Shown here: one piece after another, positions 25,990-36,520 of the stretch | Layout: the number at the start of each line of letters is the position of its first letter | How positions within the stretch are numbered: position 1 is the first letter of the stretch | Origin: Marinobacter sp. X15-166B | GTDB taxonomy: Bacteria > Pseudomonadota > Gammaproteobacteria > Pseudomonadales > Oleiphilaceae | Assembly: GCF_001752365.1 (NCBI RefSeq) | Contig: NZ_MEIY01000001.1 | Location: 2,348,473 to 2,412,472 of the forward strand | DNA: 64,000 nucleotides | Direction of reading: 5' to 3' | The notes under the pieces: generated by a model | The model's input: the letters and a program-made list of their open reading frames with translations, nothing else | Told to the model about the DNA's origin: nothing | The model's database searches: none | Translations under genes and position numbers: made by a program

Positions 25990-27546
25990 ATGACTGAAGA
26001 TATCTGTGTGGATTCTGAGGGCACCGTCCTGCTGGTGGATGATAACCCTCAGAACCTCAAGGTTCTCTATGAGACCCTGAAAGACAAGGGATATCGCCTG
26101 CTCATTGCCAATGATGGCCACAAAGCACTTTCGCTGGCCCTGCGCGATCAACCGGAGGTCATCCTGCTCGACATCATGATGCCCGAGCTGGATGGCTACG
26201 AAGTGTGTGAGCGCCTCAAGGCCGACCCTCAGACCGCTGACAGTGCCGTGGTGTTCCTGTCGGCTCTGGACGAAATCGATGCCAAGATAAAGGGCTTCTC
26301 CCTGGGCGGGGCCGATTACATTTCCAAGCCGTTCCAGGCGGCTGAGGTGATCGCCCGTGTGCGCACCCATGCCCGGGTGGTGCGGCTGGAACGGGAGCTG
26401 CAGCAGCGCAATCGGCAGCTGCAGGGTGACCAGAGCCGGATTCTCAACGCCATCAGCGAAGGTATCTACGGCCTGGACGACGCGAGCAACATCATATTTG
26501 CCAACCCCGCTGCGGAGCAGATTGCCGGTGGCCGGGCCGATCAGTTGATCGGCCGCAACTTCTTCGAACTGCATTGCAACTGTGCGGGTAGCGACTCCGG
26601 GAGCGCCGGTGACCCCACCTCGTTGGTTTGTCAGCCGGGGGAGTACGATCATCGCCGCGGAGTGATGATGTACCGGCTGGATGGCTCGGTATTTGAAGCC
26701 GAGTACCGGTTAACACCGAAGTATGAAGGCGAAGAACTGGTGGGTGCGGTGGTGGTCTTCCGGGATATTACCACCGAGCTGGAAAACGAGCGGGCGCTGG
26801 AAGCCGCCCGGGATCTGGTGCAGGAGCAGCGCGACCAGCTGGCCCAGGCGTCCCGCCTGTCCACGCTGGGCGAATGGGCCGCCGGTTTTGCCCATGAAGT
26901 CAATCAGCCTCTGACGGCCATCACCAATTACGCCCGCGTTGCGACCCGCGTGTTGGCTGCAGACACCGTGGACAAGAGTCTGCTGCAGGAAACCCTGGGG
27001 AAAATCGAGGCGCAATCCCACCGTGCCAGCGAGGTGATTCGCCGCATCCGGCGGTTCGTCAAACAGCCCGCGTCCGGCAAGAGCCGGGTGTCAGTGGAAA
27101 CCCTGCTGGACGACATCAGTCAGTTTGCCGAAGTGGATATCCGGCACAATAACGGCCGCCTGGTGGTCAATATCGCGGATGACATTCCCGACGTACTGGC
27201 GGATGCGGTGCAGGTGCAGCAGGTCGCGCTGAATCTGATCAGGAATGCCCTGGAAGCCACCCGCAGTGCCGGGGTTGAGGCACCGGTGGTGGTCAGTGCG
27301 TTTGTAGTGCGCCCCGGTTATGTGCGCTTCGATGTCACCGACAAGGGCATCGGACTGCCCGAGGACGCTGAGGAAAATCTGTTCCTGCCGTTTTACACCA
27401 CCAAAGAGGATGGCATGGGGATCGGTTTGCCCATGTGCCGCTCGCTGATTCAGACCCAGGGTGGCGAGATCGGTTTTGAGCGTCCGGCCGAGCAGGGCAC
27501 GCGGTTCTTTTTTACCCTGCCGGTGGCTGGTGCGGAAACCGGCTGA
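25990..27546 (+). CDS. REC-PAS hybrid sensor histidine kinase
   Basis: 518 residues, no membrane segment. An N-terminal receiver domain (about 10-130; phospho-acceptor Asp61 in LLDIMMPELDG), a short coiled linker, a PAS domain (about 148-265), HisKA with His302 in AAGFAHEVNQP, and HATPase (NLIRNALEAT, DKGIGLP, GMGIGLPMCRS). A receiver placed before the kinase lets another kinase or phosphatase tune it. Two Cys residues in LHCNCAG, then one in SLVCQPG inside the PAS insert, are unusual and might bind a metal or sense redox state. The FixJ-type protein just upstream is the likely output. Confidence 0.92.
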   Translation: MTEDICVDSEGTVLLVDDNPQNLKVLYETLKDKGYRLLIANDGHKALSLALRDQPEVILLDIMMPELDGYEVCERLKADPQTADSAVVFLSALDEIDAKIKGFSLGGADYISKPFQAAEVIARVRTHARVVRLERELQQRNRQLQGDQSRILNAISEGIYGLDDASNIIFANPAAEQIAGGRADQLIGRNFFELHCNCAGSDSGSAGDPTSLVCQPGEYDHRRGVMMYRLDGSVFEAEYRLTPKYEGEELVGAVVVFRDITTELENERALEAARDLVQEQRDQLAQASRLSTLGEWAAGFAHEVNQPLTAITNYARVATRVLAADTVDKSLLQETLGKIEAQSHRASEVIRRIRRFVKQPASGKSRVSVETLLDDISQFAEVDIRHNNGRLVVNIADDIPDVLADAVQVQQVALNLIRNALEATRSAGVEAPVVVSAFVVRPGYVRFDVTDKGIGLPEDAEENLFLPFYTTKEDGMGIGLPMCRSLIQTQGGEIGFERPAEQGTRFFFTLPVAGAETG

Positions 27547-27574
27547 CTAATTAAAAAAAGATTCAACAAAGCCG

Positions 27575-27602
27575 TTGACATCAAGGGGGCGATCTATATA
27601 AT
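27575..27602 (+). promoter_or_regulatory. Consensus sigma70 promoter of tRNA-Asp
   Basis: Perfect TTGACA (27575-27580) and perfect TATAAT (27597-27602) separated by 16 bp, with a C-rich discriminator (TCACCCCCG) downstream, as is usual for stable-RNA promoters under stringent control. Confidence 0.9.
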
Positions 27603-27656
27603 TCACCCCCGTTGACATCGCAGAGTTATCAACCAGATAGCACGGCCAGTCAGCAC

Positions 27657-27733
27657 GGAGCGGTAGTTCAGTTGGTTAGAATACCGGCCTGTCACGCCGG
27701 GGGTCGCGGGTTCGAGTCCCGTCCGCTCCGCCA
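27657..27733 (+). tRNA. tRNA-Asp (GTC)
   Basis: 77 nt including the encoded CCA. Acceptor arm GGAGCGG pairs with CCGCTCC; the D arm has AGTTCAGTTGGTTAGA, the anticodon loop CTGTCAC gives anticodon GTC at 27691-27693, and the T arm holds GGTTCGAGTCC. Single gene, flanked by its own promoter and terminator. Confidence 0.98.
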
Positions 27734-27740
27734 TATTCGA

Positions 27741-27776
27741 AAAGCCCCAAGCTTATTGCAAGCTTGGGGCTTTTTT
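27741..27776 (+). terminator. Strong rho-independent terminator after tRNA-Asp
   Basis: 13-bp perfect stem (27742-27754 with 27760-27772; AAGCCCCAAGCTT / AAGCTTGGGGCTT), five-base loop and a T6 tract. Confidence 0.93.
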
Positions 27777-27889
27777 CGTTGCGCAGTTGGTCAGATTCAG
27801 GTGCCAATGGGGCGGTGCAGCCAGTGGCGTCATCATATTGTCATGCCTGGACGGGTATGCTGGCCGCACACTGCGCGGAGGCAAGACGA

Positions 27890-27976
27890 ATGCTTGATTA
27901 TGAAGAAGAGTTGCTGACCAGTCACGACGAGGACTACGACGACGATGAAGGGGTCTGCGACGCTACCGAGTTGTAG
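27890..27976 (+). CDS. Candidate very acidic 28-aa small protein
   Basis: ATG with an ideal GGAGG site eight bases upstream (27877-27881) opens a 28-codon frame ending TAG. The product is extremely acidic (EEELL near the start, then DEDYDDDEG) with a single Cys. Such short acidic proteins are commonly missed. Its last 14 bases overlap the 3' end of the convergent AraC gene. No homologue is recognised and no promoter is evident after the tRNA terminator; moderate support only. Confidence 0.4.
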   Translation: MLDYEEELLTSHDEDYDDDEGVCDATEL

Positions 27977-29027
27977 GTGCCCGTTGCCGGGTGAGGTCGG
28001 CGCGATGCCGGCCCGGGCTGGTGCCGAACCAGCGCTGATACGCCTTATGAAAGGCCGCCGGCCCCGAAAAACCCAACAGCCACGACACTTCCGACAGTGA
28101 TAACGTGGTTTCCCGGATATAATCCTGCGCCAGATCTCGGCGGGCAAGGTCCAGTATCTGCCGGTAGCCGCTGCCTTCCTGTTGCAACTGCCGCTGCACC
28201 GTCCAGGGCGTCATCCCCAATTCTGCGGCAATGCTCTCCAGTCTGGGGGCGGAGCCTTGCAGAGCTTGTGCTACTTTTTCCTTGATCCGGTCTTGCAGGG
28301 TCCAACCTGAGCGGATGCGTCCGAGCGCCAGCTCGCAATCGGTTGTTAATTTTCGGTGCATGGCTGGCTGAGCGCTAACGGACGGATGACTGGCCAGGGA
28401 CCGTGCCAAGGTGATGCCATTGTGCTTCGCGTTGAAGTGTACCGGGCACTGAAAAAAAGCTTCAAATTCCGCATCCAGCCCTTGCGACGGGTATTCAATC
28501 GCGACGGCCTGCAACACCCGGGTTGTGCCGGTGAGCGCGCGGACCAATTGCGTCCACGCCGCCAATACGGAATCCACCACGAAATAATTGAACCTGTTGT
28601 AGGGGCGGATGGAATAGAAGCGCGCCTCGCACAGGTCGGCGGACATGCTCGGGTGCCCGCGACTGTTGCGACTGGTCAACAAACTGTAGCGTATCAGGGT
28701 GGCCAGCGCTGCCCCCACGGTAGGCGCGCAGTGCGCGGCCAGTCCGGCCATGCCCAGGTCCACCGGGCGGGTCAGTCTGCCGGCGAGTAACCCCAGCGCC
28801 GGATCGCCGGTCAGGGCGATGGCCGCCTCACCCAACCGCATATAATGGGGAATGCTGATGCGCGCGTCAGGGGCCTGCAGCAGAGTCTGGCTGATGCCAA
28901 ACTCTTGCCGCAACCCGCGATCCGTCTGGCCCGCTTGCCGAACGGCGCGGCACAGGACATCAACATACAAGATACTGATATCACCAAGGGTATTGCGGCG
29001 CTTGCCGGTGGTGTTGGGTTGGCTCAT
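27963..29027 (-). CDS. AraC-family transcriptional regulator
   Basis: 354 residues. An N-terminal ligand-binding domain of the 'arabinose-binding AraC' type (about 15-230, with DPALGLLAGRLTRPVDLGMAGLA) is followed by a C-terminal AraC/XylS double helix-turn-helix (about 250-340: LESIAAELGMTPWTVQRQL and a second one LSEVSWLLGFSGPAAFHKAYQRWFG). This group often senses lipidic or alcohol ligands (OruR/ArgR/AlkT-type neighbours). It diverges from fadH with about 120 bp between the start codons and so probably controls it; this is inference. Confidence 0.92.
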   Translation of the reverse strand: MSQPNTTGKRRNTLGDISILYVDVLCRAVRQAGQTDRGLRQEFGISQTLLQAPDARISIPHYMRLGEAAIALTGDPALGLLAGRLTRPVDLGMAGLAAHCAPTVGAALATLIRYSLLTSRNSRGHPSMSADLCEARFYSIRPYNRFNYFVVDSVLAAWTQLVRALTGTTRVLQAVAIEYPSQGLDAEFEAFFQCPVHFNAKHNGITLARSLASHPSVSAQPAMHRKLTTDCELALGRIRSGWTLQDRIKEKVAQALQGSAPRLESIAAELGMTPWTVQRQLQQEGSGYRQILDLARRDLAQDYIRETTLSLSEVSWLLGFSGPAAFHKAYQRWFGTSPGRHRADLTRQRAPTTR

Positions 29028-29029
29028 AG

Positions 29030-31222
<2,193 letters not shown>

Positions 31223-31342
31223 GAGGTAATTGCATACTGCATTAGACAAGGGGCGTACTTTGTATGTTTAATAACGGTTCGCTGTAACCTCCGACGTTAC
31301 AATTGGGTTTTAACGCCGCCAGGCAGTGCCAGGGAGTTGGTG

Positions 31343-32629
31343 ATGGTATCTCCGGATCAAACGTCAGCAGGTCATTCCGCCATTTTCTTTATGGATGGCG
31401 CCCAGGTGTCACGGCAAATGAAAGTGCCGGATTTTGAAGCGTTCCTGGATGGCTACGTGGGCCTGTCCGATCTGGCGGATACCGACGTGCACGCCGCACT
31501 GGTGGAACTCGACAGCGAGTTGTACGTTGAGGCCCTGGTGCTCTTCCGGATCTGGTTTGACGAAGAAGGCCGGGCCGACAACCGCTGGAACTTGCCGATT
31601 GAGCGGCTGGTCAGGCAGGGAGCCAAAGGGCCGGATCTCGGGGCGGGGCCAATACGGCTGGTGTGCCGGAGTCTGTGCCCCGAACCCCGCTTTGTGAAAC
31701 ACATGTGGGACCCGGATATGAGGCCCGGAAGCAACACCTTCCAGGCCATTCGCAAGGCGGTCGCGGCCAACAGCCTGAAGTTTCCCCGGGTGGCCAGGGC
31801 GGACGATATTCCGGTGCTGGCCGTGCAGCCCAAGGCCCCGACGGAGCAGGACATAGACCGGGTGCGTATCGCCCGCATTCTCCGGGAACAGCGTCTGCGC
31901 ATCAAAACCCTGAGCAACGTACCGGCCGACACCAAAGCAAAACTGGAACGGCAGCACCAGCAGGAATTGCAGGCCGAGCGCGACAAATACCTCCAGTTAC
32001 AGCAGGAATACGAACGTCAGCGGGCGACCAGCGAACAGCTGAAAGACCGTCTGGCGGAGCGTAACGAACAGTACCTGGAGATGCAGAGGTCGCTGCAGAC
32101 TGTGCAGGCGCAGCTGGAAGAAGCCCAGGACCATGCCGATCGGAACGCGAAGGCGGAAGTGGCTTTACTCCGCGAGCAGTTGGCGCGCAAGCAGCGTGAG
32201 CTGACGTTACGCGACGACCAGTTGGCGGCTCTTGAAAAAGAAAACCACGAACTGCGGCACCGCCCCCCCGTTGAAGACTCAATCACCGGGCATTTGCAGG
32301 CCAAAACAGTGTTTCTTGTGGCATACCATCCCGGAGTGGGGCATCTGACCCTGCCTTATGATGATCTTGATCGTTACTTTGCGAGTCCGCTGACCTACGC
32401 CTCCAACCACGCAGGGCTCTCCGAAGCGGTCTACCGGGAATGGCTGCAGCATTACGAAAACCCGGTATGTGGGCACCAGGAACCGAACGGAGAAGTCTGC
32501 CAGCACCCGATCATGCGCATCAGCCAGCCATCCGCATTCACGCCGGGAGTGAACGATCGGTGTGAGGATCACAGGGTGTCGCAGGATGCGGCTGCGGCCA
32601 ATGGTCCGGCACCACAAACCACCGATTGA
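31343..32629 (+). CDS. Uncharacterised coiled-coil protein
   Basis: 428 residues of unknown function. A globular N-terminal part (about 1-165) is followed by a long charged, heptad-like stretch (about 185-325, rich in Gln, Glu, Arg) expected to form a coiled coil, then a conserved-looking C-terminal part with AYHPGVGHLTLPYDDL and a Cys/His-containing tail (VCGHQEPNGEVCQHP) that might bind metal. The ATG at 31343 has AGGGAG six bases before it; TTG and GTG codons immediately upstream are in frame but too close to the site. Its last 92 bases overlap the convergent DUF1853 gene, an unusually long overlap. Confidence 0.75.
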   Translation: MVSPDQTSAGHSAIFFMDGAQVSRQMKVPDFEAFLDGYVGLSDLADTDVHAALVELDSELYVEALVLFRIWFDEEGRADNRWNLPIERLVRQGAKGPDLGAGPIRLVCRSLCPEPRFVKHMWDPDMRPGSNTFQAIRKAVAANSLKFPRVARADDIPVLAVQPKAPTEQDIDRVRIARILREQRLRIKTLSNVPADTKAKLERQHQQELQAERDKYLQLQQEYERQRATSEQLKDRLAERNEQYLEMQRSLQTVQAQLEEAQDHADRNAKAEVALLREQLARKQRELTLRDDQLAALEKENHELRHRPPVEDSITGHLQAKTVFLVAYHPGVGHLTLPYDDLDRYFASPLTYASNHAGLSEAVYREWLQHYENPVCGHQEPNGEVCQHPIMRISQPSAFTPGVNDRCEDHRVSQDAAAANGPAPQTTD

Positions 32630-33485
32630 TCTCTTCATAGCCGCGCCGGTCAGAGCGCGGTGTCATCTCGGCAAACAGTCTGGGCCGGCCGTCGCGGGCG
32701 ATGTGTGTCAGAGCTGCGCGGGTGCTGGCCGCATCAGGTGCCGCCGTATGCTGATGACGGCTGAGCCACTCGGGCTTTATGAGCAGGGTCCAGTGGCGGG
32801 TGTCCAATTGCGTGACTTGCTGCAGGCGGACCCACCCGCCGCGGTCATGGCCAGGGTTGGCCCAGCCAGGTGGCCGGGCGGGGCCCGATTCAGGGCTGTG
32901 GGGGGAAAACAGCGTGCCGGGCTTGGCCAGTACTGAACGGATGGGGCCGTCCAGCCCGGCAGTATCCAGTGCGGCCCGGGTCTCCGGGCGTTCGGTCATG
33001 CGACACTGGTGCGTCAGCATGCGCTGGGTCTTGATGTCCAGCCGGTCCTGCGCGTTGGGGCCGTACCAGCGGGTGGTCTGGCCGTGAGACAAGCCAAGAT
33101 AGAATTTGACCGCCACTTCATGGTGTTCCAGTTCCCCGGTGCGCCCGTTGCGGACAATGAAATCAAGCTCGCCGAGGGTGCGGCCATGGGTGTCGCGGAT
33201 CGGGGTGTTGCGCAACAGGACCGGCCATTCGAGGATCTCGCTCAACAAAAAATGATACAGACTTTCAAAGTAATGCCCCAGCCGATGGCTGGCGCTTCGC
33301 GCCAGATGTTCCACCAGCGGGGCCGGGTTGCGGTCCAGCCGGTGCAGGCGGGTGTCGATGTCTGCCGGCAGTTCGCTGAATGCCGCAAACACCGGGCCGC
33401 AGTCAATCAGGGGCTGGGCATGACACAGCCAGTCCAGATGCCGGACAGCGGGGCTGTTCCAAAGTGGGCGAGTGCAGTTGGTCAT
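32538..33485 (-). CDS. DUF1853-family protein (possible PD-(D/E)XK fold)
   Basis: 315-residue DUF1853-type protein with RLGHYFESLYHFLLSE, GELDFIVRN and HHEVAVKFYLG blocks. The spacing of acidic/Lys residues (GELDF...EVAVKFY) is reminiscent of PD-(D/E)XK nucleases, but catalysis has not been shown for the family and I do not assert it. It diverges from nadK with about 145 bp between starts and overlaps the 3' end of the preceding gene on the other strand by 92 bp. Comparable order is found near nadK in pseudomonads as far as I recall. Confidence 0.82.
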   Translation of the reverse strand: MTNCTRPLWNSPAVRHLDWLCHAQPLIDCGPVFAAFSELPADIDTRLHRLDRNPAPLVEHLARSASHRLGHYFESLYHFLLSEILEWPVLLRNTPIRDTHGRTLGELDFIVRNGRTGELEHHEVAVKFYLGLSHGQTTRWYGPNAQDRLDIKTQRMLTHQCRMTERPETRAALDTAGLDGPIRSVLAKPGTLFSPHSPESGPARPPGWANPGHDRGGWVRLQQVTQLDTRHWTLLIKPEWLSRHQHTAAPDAASTRAALTHIARDGRPRLFAEMTPRSDRRGYEEINRWFVVPDHWPQPHPATPCDPHTDRSLPA

Positions 33486-33632
33486 GGCAAACCTGTTGTC
33501 GCGGTGTGAACCTGGCAGAACATTTTTCAGTAATGCGGCGTAATTCGTTAAGATGCCATTAACTGAGCCGGTTGAACACCGCAGGGGTGTGCTCAGGTCG
33601 AACCCACAGGCACGTTAGCAACGGGAATGTAC

Positions 33633-34517
33633 ATGGATCAATTCAAAAACATTGGCGTGATCGGTCGAATGGGTAGCGCAAAAGTGGTGGAATCACTGCG
33701 CGAACTGAAGCGATACCTCATCAGCAATGACTACCACGTCATCATCGAAGAAGAAACCGCAACCATGTTGCCCGGACACAGTTTGCAAGTTGCCAGCAAA
33801 AAACTATTGGGTGAAATTTGCGATCTGGTGATCGTGGTGGGTGGTGATGGCAGTTTGTTGGGGGCGGCCAGGGAGCTGGCCAAGTCCAAGATCCCGCTGT
33901 TGGGTGTCAATCGCGGGCGGCTGGGGTTTCTGACGGACATTGGCCCGGCGGAACTCGAAGAGAAACTCGGCAAGGTGCTGGCGGGGGATTACATTGAAGA
34001 GACCCGCTTCCTGCTCGACGGCTTTGTAGAGCGCAATGGCCAGCCGCTCGGATTTGGTACCGCCCTGAACGACGTGGTGTTGCACCCCGGTAAATCCACA
34101 CGAATGATCGGCTTCGATTTGTTCATCGACGGCCACTTTGTCTACAGCCAGCGATCTGACGGACTGATTGTAGCGACCCCCACCGGCTCCACCGCCTATT
34201 CCCTGTCGGCGGGCGGCCCCATCATGCATCCGAAGCTGGATGCCATAGCGTTGGTACCGATGTTTCCGCACACCTTGAGCAGCCGCCCGATCGTGGTGGA
34301 TGGCAAGAGTGAGATCAAACTGGTGGTGGGGGAAACCAATGAGACCTACCCCCAGATCAGTTTTGACGGGCAGATGAACATCTCCTGTGCGCCGGGCGAC
34401 ATCATCCGGATCACCAAAAAACCTTTCAAGATCCGGTTGATTCACCCAACAGATCACAACTTCTACGCCACCTGCCGGGACAAACTGGGCTGGGCGAGCG
34501 AGATAACAGCGGGTTAA
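33633..34517 (+). CDS. nadK: NAD kinase
   Basis: 294 residues. The GGDGS motif at residues 70-74 binds the nicotinamide nucleotide; VATPTGSTAYSLSAGGP and the C-terminal FDGQ/IRITKK segment complete the family. It phosphorylates NAD to NADP. The ATG at 33633 is preferred over 33627 because GGGA lies seven bases upstream. It begins an apparent operon: the phosphoesterase starts two bases after its stop, then rhomboid, YeaC, DUF2797 and pepN follow in the same direction, though a Fur box and a minus-strand terminator interrupt before YeaC. Confidence 0.96.
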   Translation: MDQFKNIGVIGRMGSAKVVESLRELKRYLISNDYHVIIEEETATMLPGHSLQVASKKLLGEICDLVIVVGGDGSLLGAARELAKSKIPLLGVNRGRLGFLTDIGPAELEEKLGKVLAGDYIEETRFLLDGFVERNGQPLGFGTALNDVVLHPGKSTRMIGFDLFIDGHFVYSQRSDGLIVATPTGSTAYSLSAGGPIMHPKLDAIALVPMFPHTLSSRPIVVDGKSEIKLVVGETNETYPQISFDGQMNISCAPGDIIRITKKPFKIRLIHPTDHNFYATCRDKLGWASEITAG

Positions 34518-34519
34518 TA

Positions 34520-35533
34520 ATGACAAGATACTCAGGAAAGCCCAGCCGGGGCTTTGATCTCATCGGCGACGTTCACGGATGCACCAACACCCTGATCCGC
34601 CTTCTGGAACAAATGGGGTATAAAAAAATCAACGGTGTGTACCAGCACGCCCGCCGTCAGGCGATCTTCGTGGGGGATATCATTGATCGCGGCCCGCGCA
34701 TTCGTGAGGCTTTGCATCTGGTGCGGGACATGGTGGACCATGGTTCTGCCCGGGTCGTCATGGGCAACCACGAATACAATGCGTTGGGTTACTGCACCCG
34801 TACCCGCCCCGGTAGCAAGCAAAAATGGCTCCGTGACCGGAACCCGCGCCATGACCGGCTCATTCGTGAAACCCTGGACCAGTTTGCCCATCACCCCCAG
34901 GAGTGGAACGAGTTTCTGGACTGGTTTTACACCCTGCCGTTGTTCATCGAGGAAGAACACTTTCGGGTGGTGCACGCCTGCTGGGATGCGCAATTGATCC
35001 GGGAGTTCAAAAAGACCCAGGGGGGGGCCTGCATTGATGAGGACTTCCTGCATGCCTCGGCCGCCCTGGATTCCTTCGCCGGCCAGGTGATGGATACCTT
35101 GCTGCGGGGCACCGACCTGATGCTGCCCGAGGGCATGACCATCACCGGACGGGACGGCTACGTGCGCCGCTTTTTCCGCACCAAGTTCTGGGCCGACAAC
35201 CCGCAGACATACGCCGATGTGGTGTTTCAGCCAGACCCCTTGCCCGAGGCCATCGCCCAGCGTCCGTTGAGCGACGCCGAGAAGGCCCAGCTGCTGACTT
35301 ACCCGGCCACCGAATTGCCGGTGTTTGTCGGTCATTACTGGATGAGTGGCGAACCCGCGCCCATCGCTCCGAATGTGGCCTGTCTCGACTACAGCGCGGT
35401 CAAGTACGGCAAGCTGGTGGCTTACCGGATGGACGATGAGCGTGAACTGTCCAGGGACAAGTTTGTCTCAGTGGAGGTAGAACGACCGGGGCTGATCGAG
35501 TCTCCGCAAATGGAAGACAGCCTGAAGAGGTAA
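34520..35533 (+). CDS. Calcineurin-like metallophosphoesterase
   Basis: 337 residues with the binuclear-metal motifs in order: GDVHG (16-20), GDIIDRGP (52-59), GNHE (82-85), VHACW and GHYW. Relatives include PrpE/ApaH-type phosphatases and bis(nucleosyl)-tetraphosphatases; the substrate is not determined by sequence. Start two bases after nadK, so translation is probably coupled. A long ~120-residue insert between the GNHE block and VHACW is typical of this proteobacterial subgroup. Confidence 0.9.
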   Translation: MTRYSGKPSRGFDLIGDVHGCTNTLIRLLEQMGYKKINGVYQHARRQAIFVGDIIDRGPRIREALHLVRDMVDHGSARVVMGNHEYNALGYCTRTRPGSKQKWLRDRNPRHDRLIRETLDQFAHHPQEWNEFLDWFYTLPLFIEEEHFRVVHACWDAQLIREFKKTQGGACIDEDFLHASAALDSFAGQVMDTLLRGTDLMLPEGMTITGRDGYVRRFFRTKFWADNPQTYADVVFQPDPLPEAIAQRPLSDAEKAQLLTYPATELPVFVGHYWMSGEPAPIAPNVACLDYSAVKYGKLVAYRMDDERELSRDKFVSVEVERPGLIESPQMEDSLKR

Positions 35534-35536
35534 AAG

Positions 35537-36409
35537 GTGTATCGGGTCAAACAGATTGAAACGGGAGTGAACCTGGCCGGGTTCAGCCGGTGGCTGAGTC
35601 AGCAGGGGGTGGCACACCGCATCACTGTCGAAGGGAACTACCAGGTGCTGTGGCTGGAGCATGCCGACAACGCCGATCCGGTAACCGCGGCGCTGGAACG
35701 TTTCCTGGCGGAACCCGAACTGCGGGCCCGGGTGGAGGAGGTGGCTCATTCGCCGGTGTTTGTGGGGGGGCGCTGGCAGCCGGCCCCGAAGCATGCGCCG
35801 CTGGTGCTTGTTATAATCGCTCTGGCGGGGCTGCTCGCCTGGGTCACCGGGCTGGGCAGCAACATGGCGTCGGCGGCGCTGATGATGGTCGACCCCCGTT
35901 ATTATGACTGGAGCACACTGCCTGCAAGGATGACCGCACTGGCGGACACCCTGGCCCGGGGCCAGATCTGGCGTCTGTTGTCACCGGACTTTCTGCATTT
36001 CAGCATGGCCCACATCATTTTCAACAGTGTCATGCTGTGGTTTCTGGGCAGCCAGGTGGAGTGGTTCGATGGCAAAAGCCGGGTGCTGGTGTTGTTTGTG
36101 GTGACCAGCCTGCTCGCCAACGGCCTGCAGTATATGGTATCGGGGCCGCTGTTCGGGGGGCTGTCCGGGGTGGTTTATGGCTTGTTGGGTTATTGCTGGC
36201 TCAGTCAGCAGCGCCGGGCCCGGTTTCATTTTCCGCCGGCCCTGGTCATTTTCTCGGTAGTATGGATGGTCATCGGCTTTACGCCTTTGCCCGAGTGGCT
36301 GGGAATCGGCCGGATGGCCAACGAAGCGCACCTCGGTGGGTTTGTGGCTGGTCTGCTGGTGGCTGTCTTGTGGGCACCGTCAGCCAGACGGAGGGATGCA
36401 GGACCATAA
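35537..36409 (+). CDS. glpG: GlpG-type rhomboid intramembrane protease
   Basis: 290 residues starting at GTG, four bases after the phosphoesterase stop. A soluble N-terminal domain (about 1-80) like that of E. coli GlpG precedes six membrane helices. Catalytic Ser210 sits in GGLSGVVYG, catalytic His265 in NEAHLGG, and His159/Asn163 of the oxyanion site in MAHIIFNS. It cleaves membrane proteins within the lipid bilayer; natural substrates are unknown. The C-terminal end runs into the minus-strand terminator of the proposed small RNA. Confidence 0.92.
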   Translation: MYRVKQIETGVNLAGFSRWLSQQGVAHRITVEGNYQVLWLEHADNADPVTAALERFLAEPELRARVEEVAHSPVFVGGRWQPAPKHAPLVLVIIALAGLLAWVTGLGSNMASAALMMVDPRYYDWSTLPARMTALADTLARGQIWRLLSPDFLHFSMAHIIFNSVMLWFLGSQVEWFDGKSRVLVLFVVTSLLANGLQYMVSGPLFGGLSGVVYGLLGYCWLSQQRRARFHFPPALVIFSVVWMVIGFTPLPEWLGIGRMANEAHLGGFVAGLLVAVLWAPSARRRDAGP

Positions 36410-36433
36410 AAAAACCTCACCCGGAAGTGAGGC
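36408..36433 (-). terminator. Minus-strand rho-independent terminator
   Basis: Arms GCCTCAC / GTGAGGT with a six-base loop followed, on the minus strand, by seven T (36408-36414). On the plus strand no T tract follows, so it acts only for minus-strand transcripts, although no minus-strand gene lies in this region. Confidence 0.85.
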
Positions 36434-36498
36434 AAAAACAGGGCGTATACACGCCTGATGAGAGAGACCAAATGCTAACGACCGTTGTCATTTGGAGT
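36408..36498 (-). ncRNA. Candidate Fur-regulated small RNA (RyhB/PrrF-type layout)
   Basis: On the minus strand a promoter (TTGACC at 36527-36532, 18-bp spacer, TATCAT at 36503-36508) overlapping the Fur box predicts a start near 36495-36498. The following ~88-91 nt contain a 28-nt hairpin (36468-36495, arms CCAAATG / CATTTGG with inner AACG / CGTT), a U/C-rich unpaired stretch (UCUCUCUCAU), a second hairpin (CAGGCGU / ACGCCCUG), a U5 run, and a rho-independent terminator ending in seven U at 36408-36414. No minus-strand protein gene is present. This matches iron-responsive Hfq-dependent sRNAs in layout; homology to a named family is not claimed. Confidence 0.6.
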
Positions 36499-36501
36499 GG
36501 T

Positions 36502-36520
36502 AATGATAATTGTTATCATT
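36502..36520. promoter_or_regulatory. Fur box (ferric uptake regulator operator)
   Basis: AATGATAATTGTTATCATT: a perfect 8-bp inverted repeat with a 3-bp centre, matching the 7-1-7 consensus TGATAATnATTATCA at 14 of 15 positions. It covers the minus-strand -10 of the proposed sRNA and lies 65 bp upstream of the YeaC start, so it could control either or both. Confidence 0.85.

Noticed and set aside
27574-27619. Duplicated GTTGACATC suggesting a tandem tRNA promoter
   Set aside because: The second copy (27611-27619) has no acceptable -10 at normal spacing; the first promoter alone is perfect.
27612-27917. Reading frame running through tRNA-Asp
   Set aside because: It covers the whole tRNA and terminator; its N-terminal part is just translated tRNA sequence, a common artefact.
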